From assembly GCF_026810505.1 (NCBI RefSeq), contig NZ_CP101750.1, forward strand, positions 401,448 to 465,447: DNA of 64,000 nucleotides. The letters run 5' to 3'. This document shows, in pieces, positions 50,296 through 59,241 of the stretch (position 1 is its first letter; each line of letters starts with the position of its first letter). The notes under the pieces were generated by a model. The model ran no database searches, was not told the DNA's origin, and was given only the letters and a program-made list of their open reading frames with translations. This stretch comes from Streptomyces sp. Je 1-369. GTDB lineage: Bacteria > Actinomycetota > Actinomycetes > Streptomycetales > Streptomycetaceae. The position numbers were made by a program, and so were the translations under genes.

Positions 50296-51588
50296 TCAGT
50301 CTCGGGCGAGGACGAGTACGGAGTTGTGCCCGCCGAAGCCGAGCGACGTACTGACGGCACAGTCCAGGCGGGCGGGCCTGGCGGTCTCGGCCACCACTTC
50401 GACCGGCACGCGCGGGTCCTGCGTCCGGAGGTTCACGGTGGCCGGCACCAGCTGCTCCTCCAGAGCGAGGACGGTGAACACGGCCTCGATGCCGCCGGCG
50501 GCGCCCAGCGTGTGTCCGGTCATGGACTTGGTGGAGGTCACCAACGGGCCCTCGCCCAGGACGCGGTGCAGTACGGCGGCTTCCACGAGGTCGTTCATGA
50601 CGGTGGACGTGCCGTGGGCGTTGACGTGGCCGACGTCGCGCGGAGCCACGTCCGCGTCGGTCAGCGCGGCGCGCAGCGCCAGCTCGATGCCTGCTTCGCT
50701 CGGGGCGACGGGCGAGGAAGCCTCGCTGGAGGTGGCCGCCCCGTACCCGCGGACGGTGGCACGAGCCTTGGCGCCGCGGGCCCTGGCGTGCTCCGCACGT
50801 TCGAGGACGAGGATCCCGGCCCCCTCCCCCACCACGAACCCGTCCCTGTCGACGTCGAAGGGACGGCAGGCGGCGGCGGGGTCCGTCGTACGGGTGGACA
50901 GCGCCTTCGCGTTGCACGTACCGGCGAAGACGGCCCGGGAGGCCATGGACTCCGCGCCGCCCGCGACGGCGATGTCGCAGGCTCCCGCGCGCAGCAACTG
51001 CAGGGCGGTGCCGATCGCGTCGGTGCCGGAGGAGCAGGCCGTGGCCACCGCGAGGCTGGGCCCGCGGGTGCCGAGGTCCCGGGCGATGCTGCCCGCCGCC
51101 CCGTTGACGACGGTCAGCGGCGCCATCCTCGGGGAGACCCGGCGGGGGCCGCGCTCGGTGAGGACGCGGTGCTGCTCGTCGTAGAAGGTCAGGCCGCCGT
51201 GGGCGGAGCCGACGACCACCGCGACGCGAGCGCTGTCCCACACGTCGGGCCCGAGCCCTGCGTCCGCCACGGCCTCCCGGGCCGCGACGACGGCCAGCTG
51301 GGCGAAGCGGTCCATGAGCCGGTGACTGGCCACGCCGAGCACGGCGTCGACGTCGAGGTCGCCGTCGTCGATGGTGTACATGAAGTCGCAGGGCAGGTCC
51401 TGCAACGAGTCCGGCCGCCGCACTCCTTGGGGCGTGGTGGCGTTGGTGACCTGATGCCAGGTGTGCTTCACGCCGACGCCGGCGGCGGTCACCAGACCGA
51501 CACCGGTGACGGCGACCGCGGCGGGTTCCCGTGTCGCCGCCGCAGCCGCAGCCGCGTTCGCATGCGGGTTCGCGTTCAGTGCTGTCAT
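50296..51588 (-). CDS. Beta-ketoacyl-ACP synthase (KAS II / FabF-like), orphan
   Basis: A 430-residue ketosynthase. Catalytic Cys185 in VATACSSGTDAIG, His325 in VNAHGTSTVMND and His359 in KSMTGHTLGAAGG form the CHH triad of condensing KAS enzymes; the ending STSLGFGGHNSVLVL is also typical. It carries out decarboxylative condensation of malonyl-ACP with an acyl chain. ATG 51588 overlaps the ACP stop (ATGA). No chain-length factor, ketoreductase, malonyltransferase or second KS is near, so the pair must borrow partners or perform a single condensation. The N-terminus is Ala-rich. Confidence 0.93.
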   Translation of the reverse strand: MTALNANPHANAAAAAAATREPAAVAVTGVGLVTAAGVGVKHTWHQVTNATTPQGVRRPDSLQDLPCDFMYTIDDGDLDVDAVLGVASHRLMDRFAQLAVVAAREAVADAGLGPDVWDSARVAVVVGSAHGGLTFYDEQHRVLTERGPRRVSPRMAPLTVVNGAAGSIARDLGTRGPSLAVATACSSGTDAIGTALQLLRAGACDIAVAGGAESMASRAVFAGTCNAKALSTRTTDPAAACRPFDVDRDGFVVGEGAGILVLERAEHARARGAKARATVRGYGAATSSEASSPVAPSEAGIELALRAALTDADVAPRDVGHVNAHGTSTVMNDLVEAAVLHRVLGEGPLVTSTKSMTGHTLGAAGGIEAVFTVLALEEQLVPATVNLRTQDPRVPVEVVAETARPARLDCAVSTSLGFGGHNSVLVLARD

Positions 51589-51821
51589 GCCGACCCTGCC
51601 CTCTGGCGTACGACAGCCATGAGCGTGGCGACGGTGTCGCGCGAGGAGAGGGTCTTGTCTGCCAGATCGATGGCGCACTCGTCCTCGATCTGCAGGAGTA
51701 GTTCCTCCAGCGCGAGGGAGTCGATGGACAGTTGGTAAAGGGGGGCGTCCGAGGACACGTCGTCGAGACGGACCCCGAAGTTCTTCTGCAAAAGAACCGT
51801 CACACGCTCAGTTGCTTCCAC
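51585..51821 (-). CDS. Acyl carrier protein of the orphan KS operon
   Basis: A 78-residue ACP from GTG 51821 (AAGGAG upstream). The phosphopantetheine site is Ser35 in LSIDSLALEELLLQIEDE; helices before and after fit the four-helix ACP fold. It carries acyl intermediates as thioesters. The stop overlaps the KS start. It is shorter and less acidic at the N-terminus than housekeeping AcpP, supporting a specialised role. Confidence 0.9.
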   Translation of the reverse strand: MEATERVTVLLQKNFGVRLDDVSSDAPLYQLSIDSLALEELLLQIEDECAIDLADKTLSSRDTVATLMAVVRQRAGSA

Positions 51822-52055
51822 GTCGGTACCGCTCCTTGGTCGCGATGGTCGACTGGGGAACGCGCCACCGCACGGGAGGTCACGGGTCACGGGTGGCGGG
51901 GTGTGCATTCCCCTGCGCCGACGCGGCGTTCGCATATGCCGCGGGAAGTCGCGGGGTGCCGCTGTTCTGCGCTGACGGCGGGTCGGCCGAATGCCGCCTA
52001 CCCACGGGCGTGTGCATGCCAATAAGCTGTGCGACCTTCGCGTCCTGGGGGTCTC

Positions 52056-53174
52056 GTGAATGGTCTCCGTACTCTTCGCACTCTCCGAACGGTCATCGTC
52101 TGCGGGGTGATCGCGTGCGCCGCGGTGGTGTCACCGGCTGCGGTCGTGTCGCCGGCCGTGGCCGTGGAGCCCGGCGCGGCGGCGCACGCGGCCTGGTCGG
52201 CGCTGCCGGTGCCTGCGGCCGCCCCGCCCGTGTCCGTGTCCGATCTCGCCGCACGCGGGCCGGGCGAGGCGTGGGCGACCGGGGCCGAGCAGGCCGCCGA
52301 CGTCTCGCGCCCGATGCTGTACCGATGGGACGGCGCGACATGGAGCCGGGACACGACGTTCCCCGGTGCCGGTGAGCCAGGCCGCCTCGGGAAGGTGCAG
52401 TTCGTCGGCGAGGAGACGTGGATCTTCCGTACGCGGGACGGGGCCGGGGAGATTCTGCGCCGGTCGGCGGCGGGCGGGTGGAGCACCGTACCGCTGCCCC
52501 AAACCCTGTGGACGTACCAGGACTTCGTCGCCGTACCGGGTGCCGCGTGGGTGGTCGGCGAGGACAGCACCGGACTGAAGGTGCTGCACTACGACGGTGT
52601 CCGCTGGACAGTGCAGCCCACCCCGGACGGCGTGCTGTTCCTGATGGGGATCACCGCCCGTACGGCCACCGACGCCTGGGCGTGGGCCGACACGAGCACC
52701 GGAGCCGGGACGACCGTTCTGCGCTGGGACGGCACGGAGTGGCGGGACGCGAAGGTGCCGCTGCCGACGAACAGCAACGTCCACACGATGCTGCTCGAAC
52801 CGTCCGGCAGGATGACGATCGTCGGCAGCCAGTACACGGACGGCGTGAACCGCACCTACCTCATGGCCTGGAACGGGCACGACTGGCGCACGACGTACCC
52901 GGCGCTGGGCGATGCGTACACCTCCGCCATGGTGCGCGGCCCCGACGGCGCGCTGTGGCTGCCGGTGCGCAGCGACCGGGCGTTCCAGTCGAAGTACGCG
53001 CGGGTGGACGGCCGTCGCATCACCTTCTCCTACGGCCCTGAACGGACGAACGCCATCGACGTCAAACCGCGGGCGCTGGCGACGGCGGGGGCCTCACTGC
53101 TCTCCTTCGGGACCGTGGAGATCTACGGCTCGAAACCGAATCCGATGAGCGAGCGGCTGGGAGGCCGACCATGA
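52056..53174 (+). CDS. Secreted beta-propeller-like protein, first of a tandem pair
   Basis: A 372-residue precursor with a signal peptide (about residues 1-37, AVA cleavage). The mature part contains repeated units with a W-x-x-G / RWDGATWSR / HYDGVRWTV / RWDGTEWRD pattern about 50 residues apart, i.e. blades of a WD- or kelch-like propeller. No catalytic motif. It probably acts outside the cell in binding. GTG 52056 was chosen. Its TGA overlaps the ATG of the next, related gene by 4 nt. Confidence 0.8.
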   Translation: MNGLRTLRTLRTVIVCGVIACAAVVSPAAVVSPAVAVEPGAAAHAAWSALPVPAAAPPVSVSDLAARGPGEAWATGAEQAADVSRPMLYRWDGATWSRDTTFPGAGEPGRLGKVQFVGEETWIFRTRDGAGEILRRSAAGGWSTVPLPQTLWTYQDFVAVPGAAWVVGEDSTGLKVLHYDGVRWTVQPTPDGVLFLMGITARTATDAWAWADTSTGAGTTVLRWDGTEWRDAKVPLPTNSNVHTMLLEPSGRMTIVGSQYTDGVNRTYLMAWNGHDWRTTYPALGDAYTSAMVRGPDGALWLPVRSDRAFQSKYARVDGRRITFSYGPERTNAIDVKPRALATAGASLLSFGTVEIYGSKPNPMSERLGGRP

Positions 53175-54304
53175 CCGGCAGACGTCAACTCCCCTTGGGC
53201 CGCCGTCTCGTTGTCGCCGCCCTCGCCGTCGCCATGACCGGCGTGGCCGTCATGTCATCGGCCGCGGCGGAGCTCCGCTCCTGGCAGCACGTGCCGGTCC
53301 CGGCACAGGTGCGTCCGCAGGCCGGCCTGAACGAGGCCGTGGCGTTCGGCCCTGACCGGGCGTGGGCGGTGGGCGCCGACGCCGTCGGCCGTGAGGCGCC
53401 GGGGTTCCCGCTGGTGCTGCGCTGGGACGGCACCGCCTGGCAGCGCCAGGGCCTGCCCGGGGTGGACTGGCAGGGTGAGCTGCTGTCCATCGCCGCCAAC
53501 TCGGCGACGGCGGCCTGGGCGGTCGGGCGGGACTCGGCGGGCGGCGCACGGCTGCTCCGATTCGACGGCAAGGAGTGGCGCGAGAGCAGGGCGCCGCGCG
53601 GTGTCGTGCTGACCAAGGTCGTGGCCGGGGGCGGCGAGACGTGGCTGCTCGGTTCGCGGGAGGGCGCGCAGGTGCTGCTGCGCCGGGACGGCGGCGGCTG
53701 GCGGGACCTGCCGGTGCCGCCCGGGGCGGTGTACGGCCTGCACATCCTGGCGGCTGACGACGTCTGGGCGGCGGGCTCCAGCGGGTCGGGGGCGACCGTG
53801 TCGCACTGGGACGGCAAGGCGTGGCAGCAGACGGTCGTGGACGGGTTTCCGCGGGCGGGCGTGGGCACGGTGCTCGCGACCTCGCCGACGGAGGTGTGGG
53901 CGGGTGGCACGGCCGGGTTCGTCGGCGGCCCGGTCGGCAAGCCGATTCCGCCGTTGCTGGTCCGGTGGGACGGGGAGTCGTGGAGCAGGGTGACCGTCCC
54001 CACGAACTTCGGCACGATCACCTCACTGGCACCGTCCGCGTCCGGCAAGCTGGGCTGGGTCTCGGTGGCCCGCTCGCAGAAGTGGGGCCCGCCGGGCACG
54101 TACCCTCCGCTCGTGCCCGGGCCGGACTTCCTCGCCTGGGACGGGGAGTCCTTCGCCGAGTACAGCGAACCGGCGGTGGCCGGTGAGGGCGACTCCTCGG
54201 TGCTGCAACTGGCGCCGGTGCCGGGCACGGAGTCGGTCTGGGCGGTCGGCAGGGCCGCCGGGCCGGAGGGTACGTTCGCGCCGCGCATCCTGCGGTTCGA
54301 CTGA
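53171..54304 (+). CDS. Secreted beta-propeller-like protein, second of a tandem pair
   Basis: A 377-residue paralogue of the upstream gene. Signal peptide to about AAA (residue 33), then blades with LRWDGTAWQRQGLP, RFDGKEWRE, RRDGGGWRDLPVP, HWDGKAWQQ and RWDGESWSRVTVP. The spacing of about 50 residues and the aromatic W pair are shared with its neighbour, so the two arose by duplication. Translational coupling (ATGA) suggests they work together on the cell surface. Ligand unknown. Confidence 0.8.
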   Translation: MTGRRQLPLGRRLVVAALAVAMTGVAVMSSAAAELRSWQHVPVPAQVRPQAGLNEAVAFGPDRAWAVGADAVGREAPGFPLVLRWDGTAWQRQGLPGVDWQGELLSIAANSATAAWAVGRDSAGGARLLRFDGKEWRESRAPRGVVLTKVVAGGGETWLLGSREGAQVLLRRDGGGWRDLPVPPGAVYGLHILAADDVWAAGSSGSGATVSHWDGKAWQQTVVDGFPRAGVGTVLATSPTEVWAGGTAGFVGGPVGKPIPPLLVRWDGESWSRVTVPTNFGTITSLAPSASGKLGWVSVARSQKWGPPGTYPPLVPGPDFLAWDGESFAEYSEPAVAGEGDSSVLQLAPVPGTESVWAVGRAAGPEGTFAPRILRFD

Positions 54305-54527
54305 GCCTGCTCGGCCAACTCGTCCGTGGGGCGGCCGAACCTGACAAACGTCATCTCTTCTTGTGCAGAAGGTCGTTCGGAGGGTGGAGGGGCGGGGGTG
54401 TGTCGCGCGTAGAGGATGGACGGATCGTCGTCGTGCCTCGCGCACGACGCACTCCTGATGACGCGCCCATGGTGACGCACCCCTGATGTCACCTCTCGAC
54501 GCACCTTTGATGAGACGGAATCCCTCC

Positions 54528-55886
54528 ATGCGTACCACCACCACGACCCACCCGAACCGCCCCCGCCCCCATCCCGCCGCCCGGAGAGCGCGTCTGGCCA
54601 CGGTGACATCGGCGGCTCTGCTGTCGCTCGCGGCGACCGCCACGCTGCCCGCACAGGCGGCAGCCCCCACACCCGCTGCCGCCGCTACTGCCACCGCCAC
54701 CGCCACCACAGCGCCCCACCTCGACCGGAAGGCGCTGCGAGCCTCGCTCGAGGCGTTCCACGAGGCGGGGATGTACGGGGCCTATTCGTCGGTCAGGGAG
54801 GGCTCTCAGCAGTGGCGGGGCGCGGCGGGCGTCGCCGACATCGACACCGGCCGGCCGGTGGGCCCCGACTTCGAGCACCGCATAGGCAGCATCACCAAGA
54901 CCTTCACGTCGGTGGCCGTGCTCCAGCAGGTCGCCAGGGGCCGGATCGACCTGGACGCCCCGATCGGCGAGTACCTGCCGGAACTGGTGCCGGGCGAGCG
55001 GGGCCGGAAGGTGACGGTGCGGATGCTGCTGAACCACACGAGTGGCATCGCGGACTACATAGTGCCCGCGTTCCCCGGCATACTGACCGACCCCCAAAAG
55101 GCGCTGGACGACAACCGGTTCCGCAAGGCGGCCTCGGAGGAACTGGTCCGCCTGGGCCTGGCGGCCGAGCCCGCGGCGCCGCGCGGCACGCACGCGTACG
55201 CGAACACGAACTACATCATCGCCGGGCTGCTGCTGAAGAAGGTCACGGGACAGGACCCGGAGGCGTACATCACGAAGAACGTCATCCGCAGAGCCGGCCT
55301 GCGGCACACGTACTTCCCGCGCTCCGCCCGCATATCGGGACCGCACGCCAAGATGTACGAGTCGTTCTACGGCACCATCGAACCGGCACGCGACTACAGC
55401 GTCTACGACATGTCCTGGGCCGGGACGGCCGGGGCGATGGTCTCCACGACGACCGACCTCAACGACTTCTACCGCCGGCTCCTGACCGGAAAGCTGCTGG
55501 GCGCGGCGGAGCTGCGGGAGATGAAGACCACGGTGCCCGCGTACGAGCCGGAGCCGGGACAGGAGGTCGCGCTCCGGTACGGCCTCGGCCTGTACACCCT
55601 CAAGATGCCCAGCGGCGGCTGGTATTGGGGTCACGACGGCGGGGTCTTCGGAGCGGGGACGTGGGCGCTGTCCACGGAGGACGGGCACCGCCAGGCCGCG
55701 ATCGGCTACAACCTGATGAAGTACGAACGCTTCGACGACACCGGCAAGCCACTGCCGAACCCGATCGGCCAGGCACTGTCCACGTACATGGACGAAGCGG
55801 TGAGCGGCGGCACGCCGCCGAAGCGGGGCCTGGGCGCATCGCCGCTGCCTGATCGTCTTCTCGCCCCGGAGCGGCTGCGGCGCTAG
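54528..55886 (+). CDS. Secreted serine hydrolase, beta-lactamase family
   Basis: About 452 residues with a long Ala/Thr-rich signal and pro-region (about 1-65). Motifs: SITK (GSITKTFTSVAVLQQ) with Ser-Lys, YANTNY (YxN) and HDGG (HxG). Same subfamily as the enzyme at 12422-13636, with LNHTSGI and NYIIAGLLLKKVTG blocks shared. Likely a D-amino-acid-specific peptidase or esterase outside the cell. ATG 54528 was chosen; ATG 54510 or 54486 would extend the n-region. Confidence 0.88.
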   Translation: MRTTTTTHPNRPRPHPAARRARLATVTSAALLSLAATATLPAQAAAPTPAAAATATATATTAPHLDRKALRASLEAFHEAGMYGAYSSVREGSQQWRGAAGVADIDTGRPVGPDFEHRIGSITKTFTSVAVLQQVARGRIDLDAPIGEYLPELVPGERGRKVTVRMLLNHTSGIADYIVPAFPGILTDPQKALDDNRFRKAASEELVRLGLAAEPAAPRGTHAYANTNYIIAGLLLKKVTGQDPEAYITKNVIRRAGLRHTYFPRSARISGPHAKMYESFYGTIEPARDYSVYDMSWAGTAGAMVSTTTDLNDFYRRLLTGKLLGAAELREMKTTVPAYEPEPGQEVALRYGLGLYTLKMPSGGWYWGHDGGVFGAGTWALSTEDGHRQAAIGYNLMKYERFDDTGKPLPNPIGQALSTYMDEAVSGGTPPKRGLGASPLPDRLLAPERLRR

Positions 55887-55930
55887 GCGACGGCCCGGGG
55901 TCCCGCCGAGAGACAGCTCGGTGGGTCGTG

Positions 55931-56692
55931 TTACCGCGCCAGCTTCGCGCTCTGCGTGTCCACCACTGCCTTGCCGACCTTCGCGTTGCCCGGGCGGGCC
56001 TGGGTGAAGGCCATGCCGTCCACCGCGTAGTAGAGCGCGATGGTGTCGCCGTGGCGGGCCGCCTGGGCGCGCATCGTGTGGGTCATGCCCTCGTACTTTG
56101 TCGTGACCTTGAAGGCGAGGGACTCGTCGGCACCGGCCGGCTTGGGGGCCGTCTCGGCGGTGATCGAGGAGTACGAGCCGGTGTTGCGGCCCGCCTTGGC
56201 GGAGAAGCCCGTGCCGCAGGAGCGGATGGCCTTGGACAGCTCGGCGAGGGTGGACTTCGCCTCGCCGCTCCCGTAGGCGGCGAGCGTGACGTAGGTGAAG
56301 TCGCCGGGTCCCTTGGCTCCTGTGGCGAGACGGATCAGGTCGGCCTTCGGGGTGCCGAGAGGGAGTTGGTTGGTCGCGTAGGCGACCGGGGCGCAGGCGG
56401 CTTTGTCGACCTTCATCTGGTCCTGGGACGCGGCGAACGCGTACTTGGCTTCCGGCTTCTTGACCGTGAACCCCTTGACCTCGTTCTCGGTGAGCGCGGC
56501 ACGGCGCAGCTCCGCGGCCGGGTCCGCCGGCTTCTCCGGTGACTGAGCGGAATCCTTCGACGTGCCGGTGGAGGCGGAGGTGTCCTTGGAAGAGGAGGAA
56601 GACGAGTCCGAGTCTCCGCAGGCGCTGAGGGTCATGGCTGACACCAGGACGAGAGCGGGCGCGGCCAAGGCGGTGGTTCGGGTCCTCTTCAT
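55931..56692 (-). CDS. Predicted lipoprotein of unknown function
   Basis: A 253-residue lipoprotein: signal peptide with lipobox LSAC (Cys25), then a Ser/Lys-rich linker (about 26-55) and a folded domain of about 195 residues with two Cys pairs (VDKAACAPVAYAT and IRSCGTGF), as in PknH-type or similar actinobacterial extracellular sensor domains. No enzymatic motif. It is anchored to the outer face of the membrane. A role in sensing or binding is only inferred. Confidence 0.8.
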   Translation of the reverse strand: MKRTRTTALAAPALVLVSAMTLSACGDSDSSSSSSKDTSASTGTSKDSAQSPEKPADPAAELRRAALTENEVKGFTVKKPEAKYAFAASQDQMKVDKAACAPVAYATNQLPLGTPKADLIRLATGAKGPGDFTYVTLAAYGSGEAKSTLAELSKAIRSCGTGFSAKAGRNTGSYSSITAETAPKPAGADESLAFKVTTKYEGMTHTMRAQAARHGDTIALYYAVDGMAFTQARPGNAKVGKAVVDTQSAKLAR

Positions 56693-56882
56693 GAGGGGTG
56701 GGGCTCCTGTCTGGAGGGCTGGGGGACTGGGTGCTGAGGGGGCTTCGCGGGTGCGTCGGCCTCAACTGGTGTGTCCGCGCGCGTCCGCGGCACTCTAGTG
56801 TGCGTGGGCCCCAGGTGGCACACCCGTATCAAGCCCCGGTGGCCGACAGGCTGCCCCGGGGCTCTGGGGTCGAGGCCCGGCG

Positions 56883-57923
56883 TTACCGGTCGAGGAGGGC
56901 GATGCGGACGGCTCGCTCGACGTGCTGCGCGGTGTTGGCGTGCCCCTCGGCGTTGGGATGGACCAGGGTGACGCGCTTGCCGATGATGGCGCAGTTCAGC
57001 ACCCCGACCTTGGTGGGCCAGTAGTCCGGGGCGTCACCGCAGACTCCCTCGATCCACTTGGTGTCGGCCGGTTGGCAGGCGTCGTGGCCGACACTGGAGG
57101 AGTAGACGTCGACGTACTGGTCCCCGAAGAAGCCCGCGTCCCGCTGGATCGTGGCGTTCAGCTTCTTGAGGACGTCTTCCCGGAGCCAGTCGACGTCGGC
57201 GTGGGTGATCCCGCCGAGTTCGGTGAGGGCGAGGCGGTTGCAGGCGCTGCCGTCCTCCGGCAGGACTGCCGGATAGCCGACCGTGATCACTTTCGCGTTG
57301 GGGGCGGCATCGTGCACCTTGACCAGCATGCCGATGTACTCCTGCTCCACCCGCTGGAGCCTCTCGTCGATGCTCTCCTCCCCCTCCGGGTCGGTGTAGT
57401 GGTCGCGGCAGGACTTGCCGATCGTGCCCAGCTTCAGGCACTCGCCCAGCATGTCGCCGAAGGGCAGGCTGTTGCCGCCGACCCCGACGGTGACGACGTC
57501 GGTCTCACTGTTGAGGCCCGCCCGCTCGATCTGCGTGTCCACCGCGGGCCAGCCGCCTTCGGGCGGCTGCACCGGACTGATCGGCGTCTGCTTCGTGTTG
57601 GCGATGTGGTCGATGGCGGCGTTGCCGCAGCTGACGTCGGTCAGGTTGACGGGCAGGCCGGGCGGGAATTCGGCGAGCTCACGGTCGACGAGGGCGGGGT
57701 AGGCCTCGGTGGTGCGGTCGCAGCCGTCCCGCGAGGCGTCCCCCAGCGCGGGCAGCGGCTCGCCGACGAAGCCGCCGGCGGTGTACGAGTCGCCCAGCGC
57801 GACCCACTCGTACGCGTCGGCGGCAGCCGCACCGGCGGCGCCCGAGGGTACGAACGCGGCCGCGGTCAGTACGAGTCCCACGGCCAGGGCTCGCGTGCGC
57901 AGGCGGGAAACAGGGTGTCGCAT
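56883..57923 (-). CDS. Secreted SGNH/GDSL hydrolase
   Basis: A 346-residue precursor with a signal peptide (about 1-33). SGNH blocks: ALGDSYTAGG (nucleophile Ser), VSCGNAAIDH, VGVGGNS (oxyanion Gly/Asn), and HPNAEGHANTAQHV (catalytic His). Several Cys suggest the disulfides of the Streptomyces rimosus lipase group. It hydrolyses acyl esters outside the cell. CGGAGG precedes ATG 57923. It stands alone next to an orphan response regulator. Confidence 0.93.
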   Translation of the reverse strand: MRHPVSRLRTRALAVGLVLTAAAFVPSGAAGAAAADAYEWVALGDSYTAGGFVGEPLPALGDASRDGCDRTTEAYPALVDRELAEFPPGLPVNLTDVSCGNAAIDHIANTKQTPISPVQPPEGGWPAVDTQIERAGLNSETDVVTVGVGGNSLPFGDMLGECLKLGTIGKSCRDHYTDPEGEESIDERLQRVEQEYIGMLVKVHDAAPNAKVITVGYPAVLPEDGSACNRLALTELGGITHADVDWLREDVLKKLNATIQRDAGFFGDQYVDVYSSSVGHDACQPADTKWIEGVCGDAPDYWPTKVGVLNCAIIGKRVTLVHPNAEGHANTAQHVERAVRIALLDR

Positions 57924-58095
57924 GGATCCTCCGGGATCAGCGAGAGACGCCCCGGATCGATGGACGGCCCAGGGCGCAAGCGTGTCGATCAAGACGATCC
58001 ACGCTGTCGCACCGCCTTCGTGGCGTATCGGTCCTACCAGCCCCGATCTAGCTATTAATCACATACTTCGCATCGGTGGGGCCGTCGCGGATCCG

Positions 58096-58767
58096 TCAGC
58101 CGCCCAGCGGCACCGACCTGCGGCGGACCAGCCCCCACTGGTAGGCGATGGAGACGAGCTCCACCCGGTTCCTGGCGCCCAGTTTGGCCATGATGCGGCA
58201 GGCGCGGGTCTTGGCCGTCGTGCAGGAGATGAACTGCTTGTCGGCGATCTCCTGGTTGGAGAGGCCGGTGCCGATCAGCACCAGCATCTCCCGCTCGCGC
58301 GGAGTGAGGCCGTCCAGGGGGATGCCGGGGGCGCGGTCCCGCAGGACGCATTCGTCGATGACCCGCTGCACGATGCGGGGAGACAGGTGCGCCTGCCCCT
58401 GGGAGACCACGCGGATCGCGCGTAACAGCTCGTCCGGTTCCGCGTCCTGGAACAGGAACCCGCAGGCGTGCGCCGCGAGCGCGTCGAACACCTGCGAGTC
58501 CGCGGTCGGCGCGGCCATCGCGAGGACGCGTACGCCGGACAGTTGGGGGCGGGCCGTGATGCGCCGGGTCGCCTCGATGCCGCTCATGGTGGGCAGCTGT
58601 GGGTTCATCAGGACGACGTCCGGGCGGAGCCGCTCGGCGAGTTCCACGGCCCGGGCACCGTCTCCGGCCTCCCCGACCACCGCTATGTCCGGCTGCGCGG
58701 CGAGCAGCGTGGCACAGCAGGTGCGCAACAATGCGTCGGTGTCCACGAGGAGCACGGAGATGCTCAT
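58096..58767 (-). CDS. Atypical NarL-type response regulator (pseudo-receiver)
   Basis: A 223-residue two-domain protein. The receiver fold is preserved, but key residues are not: the phospho-Asp is Asn55 (VVLMNPQLPTMSG), the Lys is Gln107 (FLFQDAEP), the Thr/Ser is Ala85 (VLAMAAPT), and the acidic pair reads Asp9-Thr10. The LuxR HTH (LTPREREMLVLIGTGLSNQEIADKQFISCTTAKTRACRIMAKLGARNRVELV) is intact. It cannot be phosphorylated in the usual way and has no kinase nearby, so ligand binding or constitutive activity is likely, as in atypical antibiotic-pathway regulators. Confidence 0.9.
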   Translation of the reverse strand: MSISVLLVDTDALLRTCCATLLAAQPDIAVVGEAGDGARAVELAERLRPDVVLMNPQLPTMSGIEATRRITARPQLSGVRVLAMAAPTADSQVFDALAAHACGFLFQDAEPDELLRAIRVVSQGQAHLSPRIVQRVIDECVLRDRAPGIPLDGLTPREREMLVLIGTGLSNQEIADKQFISCTTAKTRACRIMAKLGARNRVELVSIAYQWGLVRRRSVPLGG

Positions 58768-59079
58768 GGCGTCTACTCCCTAGGCGAGCGGCGAGCGGCA
58801 AGGGACAGGCAGCGAGAGGTGCGTGGTGGGGCGGAGGGTTGGACCACCGCGGCGCGGGCCGACCTCGTCAGGGGGCGGATCCGTCCGCCGGGGGACGGTG
58901 GTGGAGGCGGGTGTGGGCTGCTGCTGTCTCGCTGTATTGACGAACCAGGGCGGGAAGATGTGAGGTCGTCCTCGGCGCATGACCGCCCAGGGGCGCGCTC
59001 TATCAGCCGTGGAACGGGCCACCGTGTGGTTGTGCGCGGCATCGGGACTCTGCCGCCCGCAGTCGGCGTCGCGCAGCCC
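58768..59079. other. Non-coding stretch downstream of the VOC remnant
   Basis: About 310 bases between the start of the response regulator gene and the end of the VOC fragment. No plausible gene, hairpin or repeat seen on either strand; it probably contains the response regulator promoter. Confidence 0.5.
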
Positions 59080-59223
59080 TCAGGGCTGGTGGCAGACGGC
59101 CTCGCCGTTGTTCCCGTCGGGGTCGCGGACGAAGGTTCCGTAGTACGACTCGTGGTATTCCGGCCAGAGTCGGGACGCGTGCGGGATTTCGGCGGCGAGC
59201 GCGATGTCCAGCTCGCGCGGGCA
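59080..59223 (-). pseudogene. C-terminal remnant of a VOC family (glyoxalase) gene
   Basis: In the minus frame ending TGA 59080-59082 the translation closes WPEYHESYYGTFVRDPDGNN then GEAVCHQP, the typical end of a VOC/glyoxalase protein. Upstream the frame runs into a stop within about 11 codons after AREL, without any start codon, so at most the last third of the gene is left. The following gene ends at 59242, right next to the break. Confidence 0.65.
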
Positions 59224-59241
59224 TGGGCCCGGGGCCGGTCA

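Noticed and set aside
49411..51738. A 775-codon plus-strand frame opposite the ACP-KS-hydrolase genes
   Set aside because: The minus strand carries three clear genes with catalytic motifs; the plus frame is an antisense shadow.
54489..56765. A 758-codon minus-strand frame opposite the second serine hydrolase
   Set aside because: The plus-strand gene has all beta-lactamase-family motifs; the antisense translation has none.
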